A stretch of 64,000 nt of DNA from an uncultured Alphaproteobacteria bacterium (GTDB lineage: Bacteria; Pseudomonadota; Alphaproteobacteria; Rhodobacterales; Rhodobacteraceae), in the NCBI GenBank assembly GCA_902524845.1, contig CABZEW010000004.1:1-64000 (forward strand), given 5' to 3'. Numbering within the stretch: the first letter of the stretch is position 1; every line of letters begins with the position of its first letter. The translations under genes were made by a program, and so were the position numbers. This document shows, one piece after another, positions 34,155-42,809 of this stretch. Below the pieces are notes generated by a model. That model was given only the letters and a program-made list of their open reading frames with translations. It did no database searches and had not been told where the DNA came from.

Positions 34155-37058
34155 ATGACTTTGTTAAAGAAAAGATTGTTAAAAATTACCCCACTTCTTA
34201 TAGCTTTTTTGTCTCTTTGGAGTACCGGATTTGCTCAGCTTACGGACGGTGAAGATAAGCTTTATGGGGTAAAATCAACAGGAGGTTCAACACAAGATTG
34301 GGGAACAATAGCCCCCTCGTCCGGAACATTTACGCGCATAACGCATATATCTCCAACTGGTTTAGGTTGGCCATTAGGGGACATTGGCTCTGAGCCTGAT
34401 CCAATAAGTGGTATGGTTTACACTCGTCAAACCAACAACAGCAGTGGCCAAGTTGATATTTTATCGATTAAAAAAAGTGATGGTTCAACAAGCTGGTTAG
34501 GCCTTGGCGTAAACGATTTGGTAGTAGGATTCGATAGTAAGGGCAATAAACTCATTTATAGAACGAGCGAAAGTTCTACAAATACGTTGAAGTCTTATGA
34601 TCCTGCGTATTCTTGTGAAATTGGAACACAATATTGTAGTGGGGCTACAGCGACAATAGGAACGTTTGGTGGTTCAAGTACTAGCTGGCAAGCAGGAGGA
34701 ATAGGAGCAGTTGACAGCTATGGAAGAACGGCTTTTCAGCTTCGGCCGAATACAACATCAACGCTTTACAAAATCAATCTAGACGATGGTACAGAAACTA
34801 CAGTTTCAATATCAGCCTACATAACAACAATTGCTTGGGATAGCAAAGGACAAAAATTGTATGGATTATATGATTCCAATAGCAATGGAGCGTACAGAGT
34901 AGCGGAAATAAATACGTCTGATGGTTCCCTTACCAATGTGGGTAATGCTGATACGGTGGCAGGGATGTCCAACTATGTACAATTAATAGCGCCAAATGAC
35001 CAAAGATATTATATACAAGAGAGCTCTTCTACAATAAGGGCAATATCTTTAACTGATGGTTCTAACTTAGGGTCTTTTTCTTCTATATTACGCATAATGC
35101 CTGTAGGAGCTGTTGTGATGGGAGCGGCATCCTCTGCCGAAAGTGTGACTTTCGATATAGCTGACCCAGATAGTAAAATTGTAAAAATGGGCGCTAATAC
35201 GGTTACATATACTGGAACGAATAGTTCATCGGGGGGTGTTGATATTGAAGCTGGAACGTTAAAAGTTGCTGGTTCAACAAACCTTGGCACCGGAGCAGTT
35301 TCGTTAGAAGGAGGAGAGCTAGAGCTATCAGCAGCGTCCACCATCACTAATGCGATATCGTCTTCGGATAATGACAGTGCGATAGACACGGGCAGCAACG
35401 CAGTAACAATATCGGGAACAATAACGGGAGCGTCAGAGATAAATAAGACTGGTCTCGGTACTCTCACCCTAACGGGTAGTCACAGCAATACCGGTGGCTT
35501 AGACATAAACAATGGTATTTTAGTTGCTAATGGGACAGGCACGACACCGGTCACTGTTACGTCCGGCACTCTCCAAGGAACAGGAACTATTGGTAACTTA
35601 ACATCCAATTCAACGGTTAACCCTGGTAATTCAATTGGTACTTTAAATGTCTCGGGTGCTGTTACATTAAATTCTGGGTCGGTTTTAGTAATTGAGGTTG
35701 ATACAGCAGGAAACAACGATAAAATTACAGCAACTGGAGCTATCACAGCTGGAGGAACGTTAAGAGTAAGTCCAGCAAGTGGAACGTACACAAACGGACA
35801 GACCTTTACAATTATAACGGGTTCCAGCGTCTCGGGTACATTCTCAACTATCTCTGTTTTAAGCTGTAGTGGAACCGCTAGTGCAACCTATGGGTCAACA
35901 TCTATAACCTTCGCTTTATCAAACTGTGGTGTGAACAAAAACGAGAATAGAGATACGCTTGTAAGCTATGTGAATGATGTAAGCGGAAGTGCAACGGGCG
36001 ATTTAAGTACCGTACTTACGGCGCTTAATGCTCTAACAGGTGATACCTACAATGCGGCAGTAGAGAGCCTTGATTTTAATGCCGGTAATAGTATTGCGTT
36101 CTCCAATCAGCAACAAATTGCGTCGGTTAACAATATTGTTAGACAAAACCTCGTCTCTTCAAAAGGAGAGGGTGATACGGAAATATCTGATGATGAGCGC
36201 TCATGGATAAGTCTAGGTGCCTCGGGCTGGTGGGTTCGTGGATATGGAGGAAGTGGTGAACAAAAAAAACTAGATAGCTTAGGTATTAATGGGTCAGATT
36301 ATAGCTACTTTGGAACCACAGTAGGGTACGACTTCGGCGGTGGCATTGGAACCCAAGGGGTAGCATTAACTGTTCAGGGAGGAACAAATACAAGTAAAAA
36401 TTCAGAGGGTAAGAGTACATATACCTCTATGGGTATCTCCCGGTTTAAATCCGAACAGGAAGATAATGGGAACAGATTTACCTCCAATATCTCATTAATA
36501 TTCAATCTGATTGACTCACAAAGAGATATAAGCATCGGTGCCATCTCTAGAACGGCTAAAGCAAGCTACAATGCTTACTCTTTGGATTACAGTGCAGATT
36601 ATGATTACCAGCCAACCGAAGTTTATGGAGCATCAAACGCCTTGTCTTTGCATTCTGGTATAACCGCAGGCTACCAAGATGGATTTACAGAAACTGGGGC
36701 TAATTCGCTTAACTTAACAGTTAAGGGGGCATCTAACCTAGTTGCTAGAGCAGGAGTAAGCAACACTATTTCCTGGGGTGATAAGAACGACAACCTAAAT
36801 TCAGTTATACCTTTTGTATCTGCGGGTATCCATACATCCTATAATATTATTAAACCGGAGGTAGAGCAAAGTCTGTCAGGACAAGCCACAACCTTTAAGA
36901 CAAATGCTGACCGTAGATTGAATGGATATGCGGAGCTAGGGTTTGGTTTGACATATAAAAGCTCCTACAGCTCTGAGATTGCTTTTTTAACCAAGGGCAA
37001 AGCCTCAGACAGAGGTTCAGAGTATTCAGCAACGCTGGAATATAAGAGGTTATTTTAG
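34155..37058 (+). CDS. Type Va autotransporter, cargo of the element
   Basis: 967 residues. Signal peptide at 1-28. The first passenger part (about 29-325) has propeller-like repeats (VVGFDSKGNKLIYRT; TIAWDSKGQKLYGLYD). The second (about 335-600) is a beta-helix with autotransporter-associated strand repeats such as INKTGLGTLTLTGSHSNTGG and TYTGTNSSSGGVDIEAGTL. The beta-barrel translocator spans about 690-967, beginning WWVRGYGGSGEQ and ending in the outer-membrane C-terminus ATLEYKRLF. It should be exposed on the cell surface, as adhesin or enzyme; no protease triad is obvious. AAGGA lies 8 bases before the ATG. Confidence 0.88.
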   Translation: MTLLKKRLLKITPLLIAFLSLWSTGFAQLTDGEDKLYGVKSTGGSTQDWGTIAPSSGTFTRITHISPTGLGWPLGDIGSEPDPISGMVYTRQTNNSSGQVDILSIKKSDGSTSWLGLGVNDLVVGFDSKGNKLIYRTSESSTNTLKSYDPAYSCEIGTQYCSGATATIGTFGGSSTSWQAGGIGAVDSYGRTAFQLRPNTTSTLYKINLDDGTETTVSISAYITTIAWDSKGQKLYGLYDSNSNGAYRVAEINTSDGSLTNVGNADTVAGMSNYVQLIAPNDQRYYIQESSSTIRAISLTDGSNLGSFSSILRIMPVGAVVMGAASSAESVTFDIADPDSKIVKMGANTVTYTGTNSSSGGVDIEAGTLKVAGSTNLGTGAVSLEGGELELSAASTITNAISSSDNDSAIDTGSNAVTISGTITGASEINKTGLGTLTLTGSHSNTGGLDINNGILVANGTGTTPVTVTSGTLQGTGTIGNLTSNSTVNPGNSIGTLNVSGAVTLNSGSVLVIEVDTAGNNDKITATGAITAGGTLRVSPASGTYTNGQTFTIITGSSVSGTFSTISVLSCSGTASATYGSTSITFALSNCGVNKNENRDTLVSYVNDVSGSATGDLSTVLTALNALTGDTYNAAVESLDFNAGNSIAFSNQQQIASVNNIVRQNLVSSKGEGDTEISDDERSWISLGASGWWVRGYGGSGEQKKLDSLGINGSDYSYFGTTVGYDFGGGIGTQGVALTVQGGTNTSKNSEGKSTYTSMGISRFKSEQEDNGNRFTSNISLIFNLIDSQRDISIGAISRTAKASYNAYSLDYSADYDYQPTEVYGASNALSLHSGITAGYQDGFTETGANSLNLTVKGASNLVARAGVSNTISWGDKNDNLNSVIPFVSAGIHTSYNIIKPEVEQSLSGQATTFKTNADRRLNGYAELGFGLTYKSSYSSEIAFLTKGKASDRGSEYSATLEYKRLF

Positions 37059-37432
37059 TTATAGGTACTCTTTAAAGTATTGGCTTAGATAATTTTATCT
37101 GAGGAGGTTACTACTAATCGATGACTCCAAAGAGCATGGTAATAAAAAGGAGAAATTTAAGCCAAATGGTACCGTCGATTGATTGGTTTATGGGAGAATA
37201 CCTCTGATAATTCTAGATGCTGGGGAAAAGTAAATTTTACTTTTTTAAAAAAAAATGTGAGACCACTATCCCTTGCATTAACAAGGGTAGGACTTTTGAC
37301 CCACCCCCTTTATCTCTGGGGAATATTATATCTTTTTAGGTCTGAATTCATACTGATTGGGGGATGGATTGGGGGATAGATTATCTTACCAAAACGTAAG
37401 TAATTGAATAATATAAGGTTTATTGGTTGATA
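37059..37432. other. Gene-free stretch between autotransporter and tRNA-Ser scar
   Basis: About 370 bases. I see no convincing gene. A 66-codon open frame (37179-37379) has no family resemblance and ends inside the GATTGGGGGAT repeats. The notable content is the pair of 12-base repeats at 37355-37378, read as arm sites of a second integrase. The stretch next to the autotransporter stop has no strong terminator. Confidence 0.5.
37355..37378. repeat. Tandem 12-base repeats, likely arm sites of a second integrase
   Basis: GATTGGGGGATG (37355-37366) followed at once by GATTGGGGGATA (37367-37378), 11 of 12 bases equal. They stand 55 bases from the tRNA-Ser remnant, as the TTTCCCC repeats stand near tRNA-Lys, so they look like the arm sites of a different tyrosine recombinase that targets tRNA-Ser. 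Confidence 0.5.
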
Positions 37433-37493
37433 TGGCGGAGGTGGTGGGATTCGAACCCACGGTAGACTTTCACCTACGTCGGTTTTCAAAACC
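37433..37493 (-). pseudogene. tRNA-Ser(TGA) 3' half, attachment-site remnant
   Basis: On the minus strand, ending in CCTCCGCCA at 37433, the T-arm GTGGGTTCGAATCCCAC, the long variable arm of a class II tRNA, and the anticodon stem-loop GGTTTTGAAAACCG are present. The D-arm and 5' acceptor strand are missing: after about 37493 the sequence turns into a protein-coding fragment. Such halves are left at one end of elements that integrate in tRNA-Ser genes. Confidence 0.8.
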
Positions 37494-37789
37494 TTAGAAA
37501 AAATGGTCCGGTAGATAAAGATGGCTTTGAACTATTATTGCGTGAGTGTATTAGCGGTGCATTTGGAGAGGTATTTACTGCAACAAAGATAGATATTTCT
37601 TTCCCAAAAATTGAAGGAAAAGAAATCTGTTTGGTTAGTGTACGGCCAGTATCAACTCCAAAAGACTTACTTATAGTCAAGAAAAACAAGAATGGCCAAG
37701 AGCACCAGCTTATATATTTAAGAAGTGGTAATAGCTCTCGTACTATTCCGCCCGAAGAATACAGTAGCTTCATTGAAACGAGGTTTTAA
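37493..37789 (+). pseudogene. 3' fragment of an AlbA_2 (Schlafen AAA-4-type) domain gene
   Basis: A frame open from the tRNA-Ser breakpoint to TAA at 37789 encodes about 98 residues without an in-frame ATG near its start: LRKNGPVDKDGFELLLRECI, then ISFPKIEGKEICLVSVRPVS and LIYLRSGNSSRTIPPEE. The DGFE...L, IDGKxICxxxV and xVRxGNSTxxL patterns are the C-terminal half of AlbA_2 proteins, which are often in mobile and defence regions. The N-terminal half was lost at the junction. A TTG at 37538 could start a shorter product, but a working protein is unlikely. Confidence 0.75.
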
Positions 37790-37796
37790 TTTTGTG

Positions 37797-37820
37797 TAAA
37801 TGTTTCCCCGGCGTTTCCCC
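37797..37820. repeat. Arm-type integrase repeat, right copy
   Basis: TAAATGTTTCCCC (37797-37809), GGC, GTTTCCCC (37813-37820). Matches the copy at 31028-31050. It lies 44 bases from the tRNA-Lys core. Its position after the AlbA_2 fragment indicates that fragment belonged to the original tRNA-Lys element. Confidence 0.65.
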
Positions 37821-37864
37821 AGACCCAAACAAGCTTTAGGACAATAACGCTAAGCCTTTGTTTA

Positions 37865-37913
37865 CAATGGTGAGCCCGACAGGGTTCGAACCTGTGACCC
37901 ACTGATTAAAAGT
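37865..37913 (-). repeat. attR: core repeat within the intact tRNA-Lys
   Basis: The 49-base partner of 30854-30902, within the complete tRNA-Lys gene. The distance between the two copies, 7,011 bases, gives the element's length. Confidence 0.92.
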
Positions 37914-37943
37914 CAGTTGCTCTACCAACTGAGCTACGGGCCC
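37868..37943 (-). tRNA. tRNA-Lys (anticodon TTT)
   Basis: Seventy-six bases on the minus strand with CCA encoded. The acceptor stem GGGCCCG pairs with CGGGCTC (one G-U), the D-arm is GCTCAGTTGGTAGAGC, the anticodon loop CTTTTAA with TTT, and the T-arm CAGGTTCGAACCCTG. All arms fold, so the gene is intact. Its 3' part is the integration site of the element to the left. Confidence 0.95.
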
Positions 37944-38054
37944 ACACAATGAGTTTTATTATTTACTTACTATTTGGTCAAGTCTTCAATTATATTAAAT
38001 GACGTTAAAATAAAATTAAGTTACTTATAGTTTTAGAAAATATTGGGGGAATGA

Positions 38055-38867
38055 TTGGAACTACTATTTACCAAAATGCATGGTTGCGGAAATGACTTTG
38101 TTGTTATTGATAATCGCAGTCAACAATTGGAACTAGATAAAGGTGAAATTAAAATGATCTGCGATCGACATTATGGTATTGGTTGTGATCAGCTCGTCAT
38201 TATAAACAGCAACAATAAAAATGATGTCTCAGCGTACGCTCTTTTTTGGAATTCAGACGGATCCGTTTCTGCTACTTGTGGTAATGCGACAAGATGTATA
38301 GCAAGCATTCTTTTTGCGGAAACCGAATTAGAAACACTCAACATAGAAACACCAAATGGCGTTATTGAATGTCACAAGAAAAATAATGACTTAATAGCAG
38401 TAAATATTGGCAAGCCAAAAATTGAATGGCATGAAATACCCCTAAATATGGATGTCTCAACTTTAAGACTTCCACTCGAGGGAGAACCAACTGCAACCAA
38501 TTTTGGCAACCCCCATTGCACGTTTTTTGTAGATGACTTGAATCAAGTAGATGTTCAAACTCAGGGTCCTATTATCGAGAATGATGTATTATTTCCTCAA
38601 AAGACTAATGTTCAATTTGTTAAAATCTTAGACAGAACTCATATTAAAATACAGGTCTGGGAGCGAGGGTCTGGAATAACATTAGCATCTGGGTCTTCTT
38701 CTTGTGCAGCAGTCGATGCAGGTATAAGGAGGGGCCTACTTGACAATAAAGTTGAGGTTGAACTTGAAGGAGGGGCCGTAGAGGTAGAAAAAAAAGTTAC
38801 AGGAGTGTGGTTGACTGGGCCTACTAAGCATGTATTTTCAGGCATCTACAATTTGATTCGAAACTGA
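38055..38867 (+). CDS. dapF: Diaminopimelate epimerase
   Basis: 270 residues. TKMHGCGNDFVVIDNR at the N-terminus and the two catalytic cysteines in DGSVSATCGNATRC (about 76) and SGSSSCAAVDAG (about 216). The second motif differs from the common CGTGACA but keeps the Cys. It converts LL- to meso-diaminopimelate for lysine and peptidoglycan. The start is a TTG at 38055 with GGGGGA just upstream; the ATG four bases earlier is out of frame. It is followed 6 bases later by mtaB. Confidence 0.93.
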   Translation: MELLFTKMHGCGNDFVVIDNRSQQLELDKGEIKMICDRHYGIGCDQLVIINSNNKNDVSAYALFWNSDGSVSATCGNATRCIASILFAETELETLNIETPNGVIECHKKNNDLIAVNIGKPKIEWHEIPLNMDVSTLRLPLEGEPTATNFGNPHCTFFVDDLNQVDVQTQGPIIENDVLFPQKTNVQFVKILDRTHIKIQVWERGSGITLASGSSSCAAVDAGIRRGLLDNKVEVELEGGAVEVEKKVTGVWLTGPTKHVFSGIYNLIRN

Positions 38868-38873
38868 GTAACA

Positions 38874-40115
38874 ATGAAATTTAAAACACTAGGATGCCGA
38901 CTAAATACCTTCGAGACTGAAACGATAAAGTCAATAACAGAGAAATTAGATTATAAAAATATAACCTTCGTTAATACATGCTCCGTTACCAAAGAAGCCG
39001 CTAAAAATAGTAAAAAATATATTCGACAACTTAAAAAATCATCCCCCAACAATAGAGTTATCGTTTCAGGATGTGATGCGCATATTGAGAAAGAGAGATA
39101 CATGCAAATGCCTGAAGTTGATGTGGTTCTTGGAAACGATGTTAAACTTGATGAGACCATTTGGAAAGACATTGCGAAGAGTGAGAGGTCAGGTTTTTTT
39201 GGGGGAACGGATGTAAAATTAAAGAATGAGAAAACAAGAATCCTTCCCAATTTTACAAAAAGATCCAGAGCCTATTTAGAAATCCAGAATGGTTGCGACC
39301 ACTCTTGCACCTTTTGTATAATCCCACAAGGAAGAGGTCTTTCAAAATCTGTCACCATGGATACGATTTTAGAGAAAATCAACAATCTGGTTGATAAGGG
39401 ATTCAAAGAAATTGTATTAACGGGCGTTGATATTACATGTTGGGGCTCAGACCTATCTGGCAACGATAAACTTGGTGATTTAGTTTTCAAGATCTTAGAT
39501 AATACGCCTGATCTACCTCGCTTAAGACTTTCATCTGTAGATGTAAGCGAAATGGACGAGAGGCTCCTACACGTTTTTAAAACCAATAAACGGATGATGC
39601 CGCATCTTCATCTTTCTATGCAATCAGGGAATAACCTAATACTTAAAAGGATGAAAAGAAGGCATTCTCGCGACCAAGCGATTGATCTATGCAAAAATCT
39701 AAAAGCTGCCAGACCGGAATTGACATTTGGTGCCGACTTAATAGCAGGCTTTCCTACAGAAAGTGATGCAATGTTTTCAGATACCGTAAGCCTCGTGAAC
39801 GAGTGCGACATTAGCTGGCTGCACATCTTTCCATATTCAGGACGCCCAAATACCCCGGCGAGTCGTATGCCACAAATTAACCAACTTGAAATATCAAAAC
39901 GCTCAAAAGTACTGAGAGAACTTGCGCAGCAAAAAAAAATTCAACACTTTGCCAAACTAAAAGACAGGACACTATCGGTACTCATGGAGTCTGAATTTAG
40001 GGGGCGCGCTGAAGATTTTACTGAAATTACAACGAGTACTCCGCTAAAAACAGGTGAAATTTATCCACTTGAAGTTTGTGATTTTAGTTCTGAATTCCTT
40101 GTTGCAAAGGATTAA
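38874..40115 (+). CDS. mtaB: tRNA t6A37 methylthiotransferase MtaB
   Basis: 413 residues. The N-terminal cluster cysteines appear in LGCRLNTFETE, NTCSVTKEA and SGCDAHIE; the radical-SAM triad in CDHSCTFCIIPQGRG near residue 143; a TRAM-like end follows. It adds a methylthio group to t6A at position 37 of tRNAs such as tRNA-Lys, whose gene lies next door. It is downstream of dapF, an order common in alphaproteobacteria, and overlaps the convergent aldehyde dehydrogenase by 4 bases. Confidence 0.92.
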   Translation: MKFKTLGCRLNTFETETIKSITEKLDYKNITFVNTCSVTKEAAKNSKKYIRQLKKSSPNNRVIVSGCDAHIEKERYMQMPEVDVVLGNDVKLDETIWKDIAKSERSGFFGGTDVKLKNEKTRILPNFTKRSRAYLEIQNGCDHSCTFCIIPQGRGLSKSVTMDTILEKINNLVDKGFKEIVLTGVDITCWGSDLSGNDKLGDLVFKILDNTPDLPRLRLSSVDVSEMDERLLHVFKTNKRMMPHLHLSMQSGNNLILKRMKRRHSRDQAIDLCKNLKAARPELTFGADLIAGFPTESDAMFSDTVSLVNECDISWLHIFPYSGRPNTPASRMPQINQLEISKRSKVLRELAQQKKIQHFAKLKDRTLSVLMESEFRGRAEDFTEITTSTPLKTGEIYPLEVCDFSSEFLVAKD

Positions 40116-41587
40116 AGCGACAAGCACAAGTATTTCAATTCCAAATACTCATCGATTCCATGGTGAGATCCTTCACGACCAAGTCCAGATTGTTTCACTC
40201 CTCCGAACGGAGCTACCTCTGTTGAAATTAACCCCGTGTTTATTCCTACCATACCATACTCCAGAGCTTCTGCTACTTTCCAAACACGCTTTAGGTCGGA
40301 GGCATAGAAATAGGAAGCCAAACCGAAGATAGTATTATTTGCTTGTTCTATGACGTCGTCTTCATCCTTAAATCGGAACAAAGGTGCAACGGGACCAAAA
40401 GTTTCTTCTTCCGCAATTAACATCGACTTATCAACGTTAGTTAGTACGGTAGGTTCAAAAAAAGTTCCGCCAATACTATGCCTTTTCCCCCCGCATTGGG
40501 CTTTGGCGCCTTTACTCACAGCATCGTTAATATGCTCCTCAACTTTTTTAAGGGCATCATTCGTGATTAGGGGACCGAGAGTACTCGAAGTTGCAAAACC
40601 ATCTCCTACCACCATTTTTGAGACAGCTTCTTCAAGCCTTTTGGCAAATGTATCATACACTCCATCTTGGACATAAATTCGATTTGCGCACACACATGTC
40701 TGACCATTATTTCTGAATTTGGAAATTATTGCTCCTTCAACCGCCTTATCAATATCCGCGTCATCAAACACTATAAATGGGGCGTTACCCCCTAGCTCCA
40801 TGGACATCTTAAGAACTTGATCTGCTCCCTGTTTCAGTAGTTTTTTTCCTACTTCTGTTGATCCAGTAAATGTAAGTTTTCTAATTTTATCATTTGAGCA
40901 CAGTTCTTTACCTATTTCGACTGGATCAGATGTTGTTAATACAGAGAAAACTCCTTTTGGAATTCCTGCCTTCTCTGCCAATTCGCAAAGAGCTAAAGCA
41001 GATAATGGAGTGTCTTCTGGAGCCTTCGCTACAAAACAGCAACCGGCAGCAAGTGCTGGGCCTAGTTTTCTGGTAATCATAGCATTAGGAAAATTCCAAG
41101 GAGTTATCGCAGCAACCACACCCACCGGCTGCTTCAATACTATTATCCTCTTATCTTCTTGGTGCCCAGGTATTGTTTCTCCATAAACTCTTTTTCCTTC
41201 TTCAGCAAACCATTCAATAAAGCTTGCTCCATAGGCAATTTCCCCCTTTGCCTCTGCTAATGGTTTTCCCATTTCTGCCGTTAGGATCGCAGCTAGGTCA
41301 TCTGCATTCTCTAGCATTAGTTTGCAGAACTTATTTAGAATTATACTTCGTTCTTTCGCAGTCTTTTTACTCCAGTAGGGAAAAGCCTGATGGGCTGCAT
41401 CAATAGCCTTTCTAGCATCATTAACGTCTAAATCGGGGACACTAACTATTACATCTCCATTAGAGGGATTAACCACCTCAAAACTTTTTCCACTTCTCGT
41501 GTCTACCCAAGCACCGTTAATGTATGCTTTGTTTTTAAGAAGGTTTTTGTTCTTCAGCATAATGCTGAGATTTGTTTGATCTAACAT
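40112..41587 (-). CDS. gabD: NAD(P)-dependent succinate-semialdehyde dehydrogenase
   Basis: 491 residues. The aldehyde dehydrogenase core is complete: TPWNFPNAMITRKLGPALAA near residue 160, the catalytic Glu in MELGGNAPFIVF near 265, and the catalytic Cys in NNGQTCVCANRIYV near 299. GMVGINTGLISTEVAPFGGV near the C-terminus is typical of the GabD/SSADH subfamily. It oxidises succinate semialdehyde to succinate, joining 4-aminobutyrate breakdown to the TCA cycle. A second possible start is nine codons inward. Confidence 0.9.
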   Translation of the reverse strand: MLDQTNLSIMLKNKNLLKNKAYINGAWVDTRSGKSFEVVNPSNGDVIVSVPDLDVNDARKAIDAAHQAFPYWSKKTAKERSIILNKFCKLMLENADDLAAILTAEMGKPLAEAKGEIAYGASFIEWFAEEGKRVYGETIPGHQEDKRIIVLKQPVGVVAAITPWNFPNAMITRKLGPALAAGCCFVAKAPEDTPLSALALCELAEKAGIPKGVFSVLTTSDPVEIGKELCSNDKIRKLTFTGSTEVGKKLLKQGADQVLKMSMELGGNAPFIVFDDADIDKAVEGAIISKFRNNGQTCVCANRIYVQDGVYDTFAKRLEEAVSKMVVGDGFATSSTLGPLITNDALKKVEEHINDAVSKGAKAQCGGKRHSIGGTFFEPTVLTNVDKSMLIAEEETFGPVAPLFRFKDEDDVIEQANNTIFGLASYFYASDLKRVWKVAEALEYGMVGINTGLISTEVAPFGGVKQSGLGREGSHHGIDEYLELKYLCLSL

Positions 41588-41646
41588 TTTTGCGATTCCA
41601 TTTTCTAATTATTCTTATTATCATTTAATCATTAAGTAATAGCATA

Positions 41647-42105
41647 TTACAAGCCTCTAGTTTGTCTCATAGCCTCTGATAAAACCATCACGCAACTGAC
41701 GACAACATTTAAAGATCGTCCTTTTCCCGGCATTTCTATAGTTACAGAATCATCTACCGATTCGTGGACATATTTAGGTACTCCAGCACTTTCTCTACCT
41801 AATAGTAATCTATCATTTTTCTGAAATTTAAAATCCAAGTAATTTTTTTCACCCTTTGTCGTCAGGAGAATTACCCTTGAATTTGGTTTCTCTTTTTGTG
41901 TTTGATCTCTAAATTCTTGATAATCAATAAAAGTCCTAAATTTTGCATGGCTGATATAGTCCATTGCCGTCCTTTTCAATTTTTTTTCAGAATAAGGAAA
42001 CCCACATGGCTCGATTATATCCAAGGAAACATTAAGGCACGCAGAAACCCTAAGAAGTGCCCCCAAATTTTGGGGTATGTCCGGTTGAAAAATAGCAATT
42101 CTCAT
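41647..42105 (-). CDS. trmL: tRNA (cytidine(34)-2'-O)-methyltransferase TrmL
   Basis: 152 residues from the ATG at 42105; an ATG two codons earlier is also possible. RIAIFQPDIPQNLGALLR at the start, GFPYSEKKLKRTAMDY, LLGRESAGVP and the knot motif MPGKGRSLNVVVS give a SPOUT enzyme of the TrmL group. It methylates the wobble base of tRNA-Leu. It is divergent from petABC, a neighbourhood common in alphaproteobacteria. Confidence 0.92.
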   Translation of the reverse strand: MRIAIFQPDIPQNLGALLRVSACLNVSLDIIEPCGFPYSEKKLKRTAMDYISHAKFRTFIDYQEFRDQTQKEKPNSRVILLTTKGEKNYLDFKFQKNDRLLLGRESAGVPKYVHESVDDSVTIEMPGKGRSLNVVVSCVMVLSEAMRQTRGL

Positions 42106-42230
42106 TAGCACAATATATACCAGTTTTTAAAATTTAGTGCGTCTTATAGTCCGATAGACAACCTATTGAAAAATAATATATAACGTTATATAAGCTGTAT
42201 GATTGATTGGGTATTTAAAACGGAAGTTAG

Positions 42231-42791
42231 ATGGAAGATAAAAACGATAACGAGAAAAGCAACAGGCGAGACTTTTTATATATTTCAACGGCCGCGGTGG
42301 GAGCGGTAACTGTTGGAGCTGCAGTGTGGCCTCTAGTGAACCAAATGAATCCCTCAGCTGACGTAGCGGCCTTATCATCGATAGAAGTGGATCTCAATGA
42401 TTTGGAGCCAGGATCGCAATTAACAGTAAAGTGGTTAGGAAAACCAGTTTTCATCAGAAGACGAACAGATGAAGAGATTTCAGCTGCAAGAGAGGTGAAG
42501 TTGGAAGACTTGCCTGATAAGAAAGCACAAAATGCAAACCTTAAGGACGGAGATGCATCGGATAAATTCAGGACATTAGATGAAAAAGGTGAATGGCTCG
42601 TAATGATGGGAGTGTGTACGCATCTGGGATGCGTTCCACTTGGCGATGCGGGGGACTTTGGGGGATGGTTTTGTCCTTGTCATGGATCCCATTATGATAC
42701 TGCTGGTAGAATTAGAAGAGGGCCAGCTCCGACGAATTTACCCGTTCCCGTTGCGTTTTTGTCTGACAACGGAATATTGAAACTAGGTTAA
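42231..42791 (+). CDS. petA: Ubiquinol-cytochrome c reductase iron-sulfur (Rieske) subunit
   Basis: 186 residues. Twin-arginine signal/anchor [20 protein letters not shown], and the 2Fe-2S ligands in [10 protein letters not shown] and CPCHGSHYD. Part of the bc1 complex, passing electrons from ubiquinol to cytochrome c1. First gene of petABC, 18 bases before petB. Confidence 0.95.
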   Translation: MEDKNDNEKSNRRDFLYISTAAVGAVTVGAAVWPLVNQMNPSADVAALSSIEVDLNDLEPGSQLTVKWLGKPVFIRRRTDEEISAAREVKLEDLPDKKAQNANLKDGDASDKFRTLDEKGEWLVMMGVCTHLGCVPLGDAGDFGGWFCPCHGSHYDTAGRIRRGPAPTNLPVPVAFLSDNGILKLG

Positions 42792-42809
42792 GATATAAAG
42801 GAAAGAAAT

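Larger units (their letters stand above)
30854..37913. mobile_element. Integrative element of about 7 kb in tRNA-Lys, mosaic right end
   Basis: The span is bounded by 49-base identical direct repeats taken from the 3' end of a tRNA-Lys gene (30854-30902 and 37865-37913), with the whole tRNA restored at the right. Inside are a tyrosine integrase next to the left end, a small unknown, an AlpA-type regulator, a RepA/RecA-like ATPase with iteron-like repeats, and an autotransporter as cargo. There are no capsid or conjugation genes, so it would need a helper to move. Arm-type repeats flank it at 31028 and 37797. A tRNA-Ser scar near 37433-37493 shows a second element or deletion within it. Confidence 0.85.

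Noticed and set aside
35009..35791. Long open frames on the minus strand inside the autotransporter gene
   Set aside because: They follow from the repetitive Thr/Ser/Gly-rich coding of the plus strand, and give proline/valine-rich products with no family resemblance.
37179..37379. Possible 66-residue protein between the autotransporter and the tRNA-Ser remnant
   Set aside because: No recognisable domain, and its end is made by the GATTGGGGGAT repeats.
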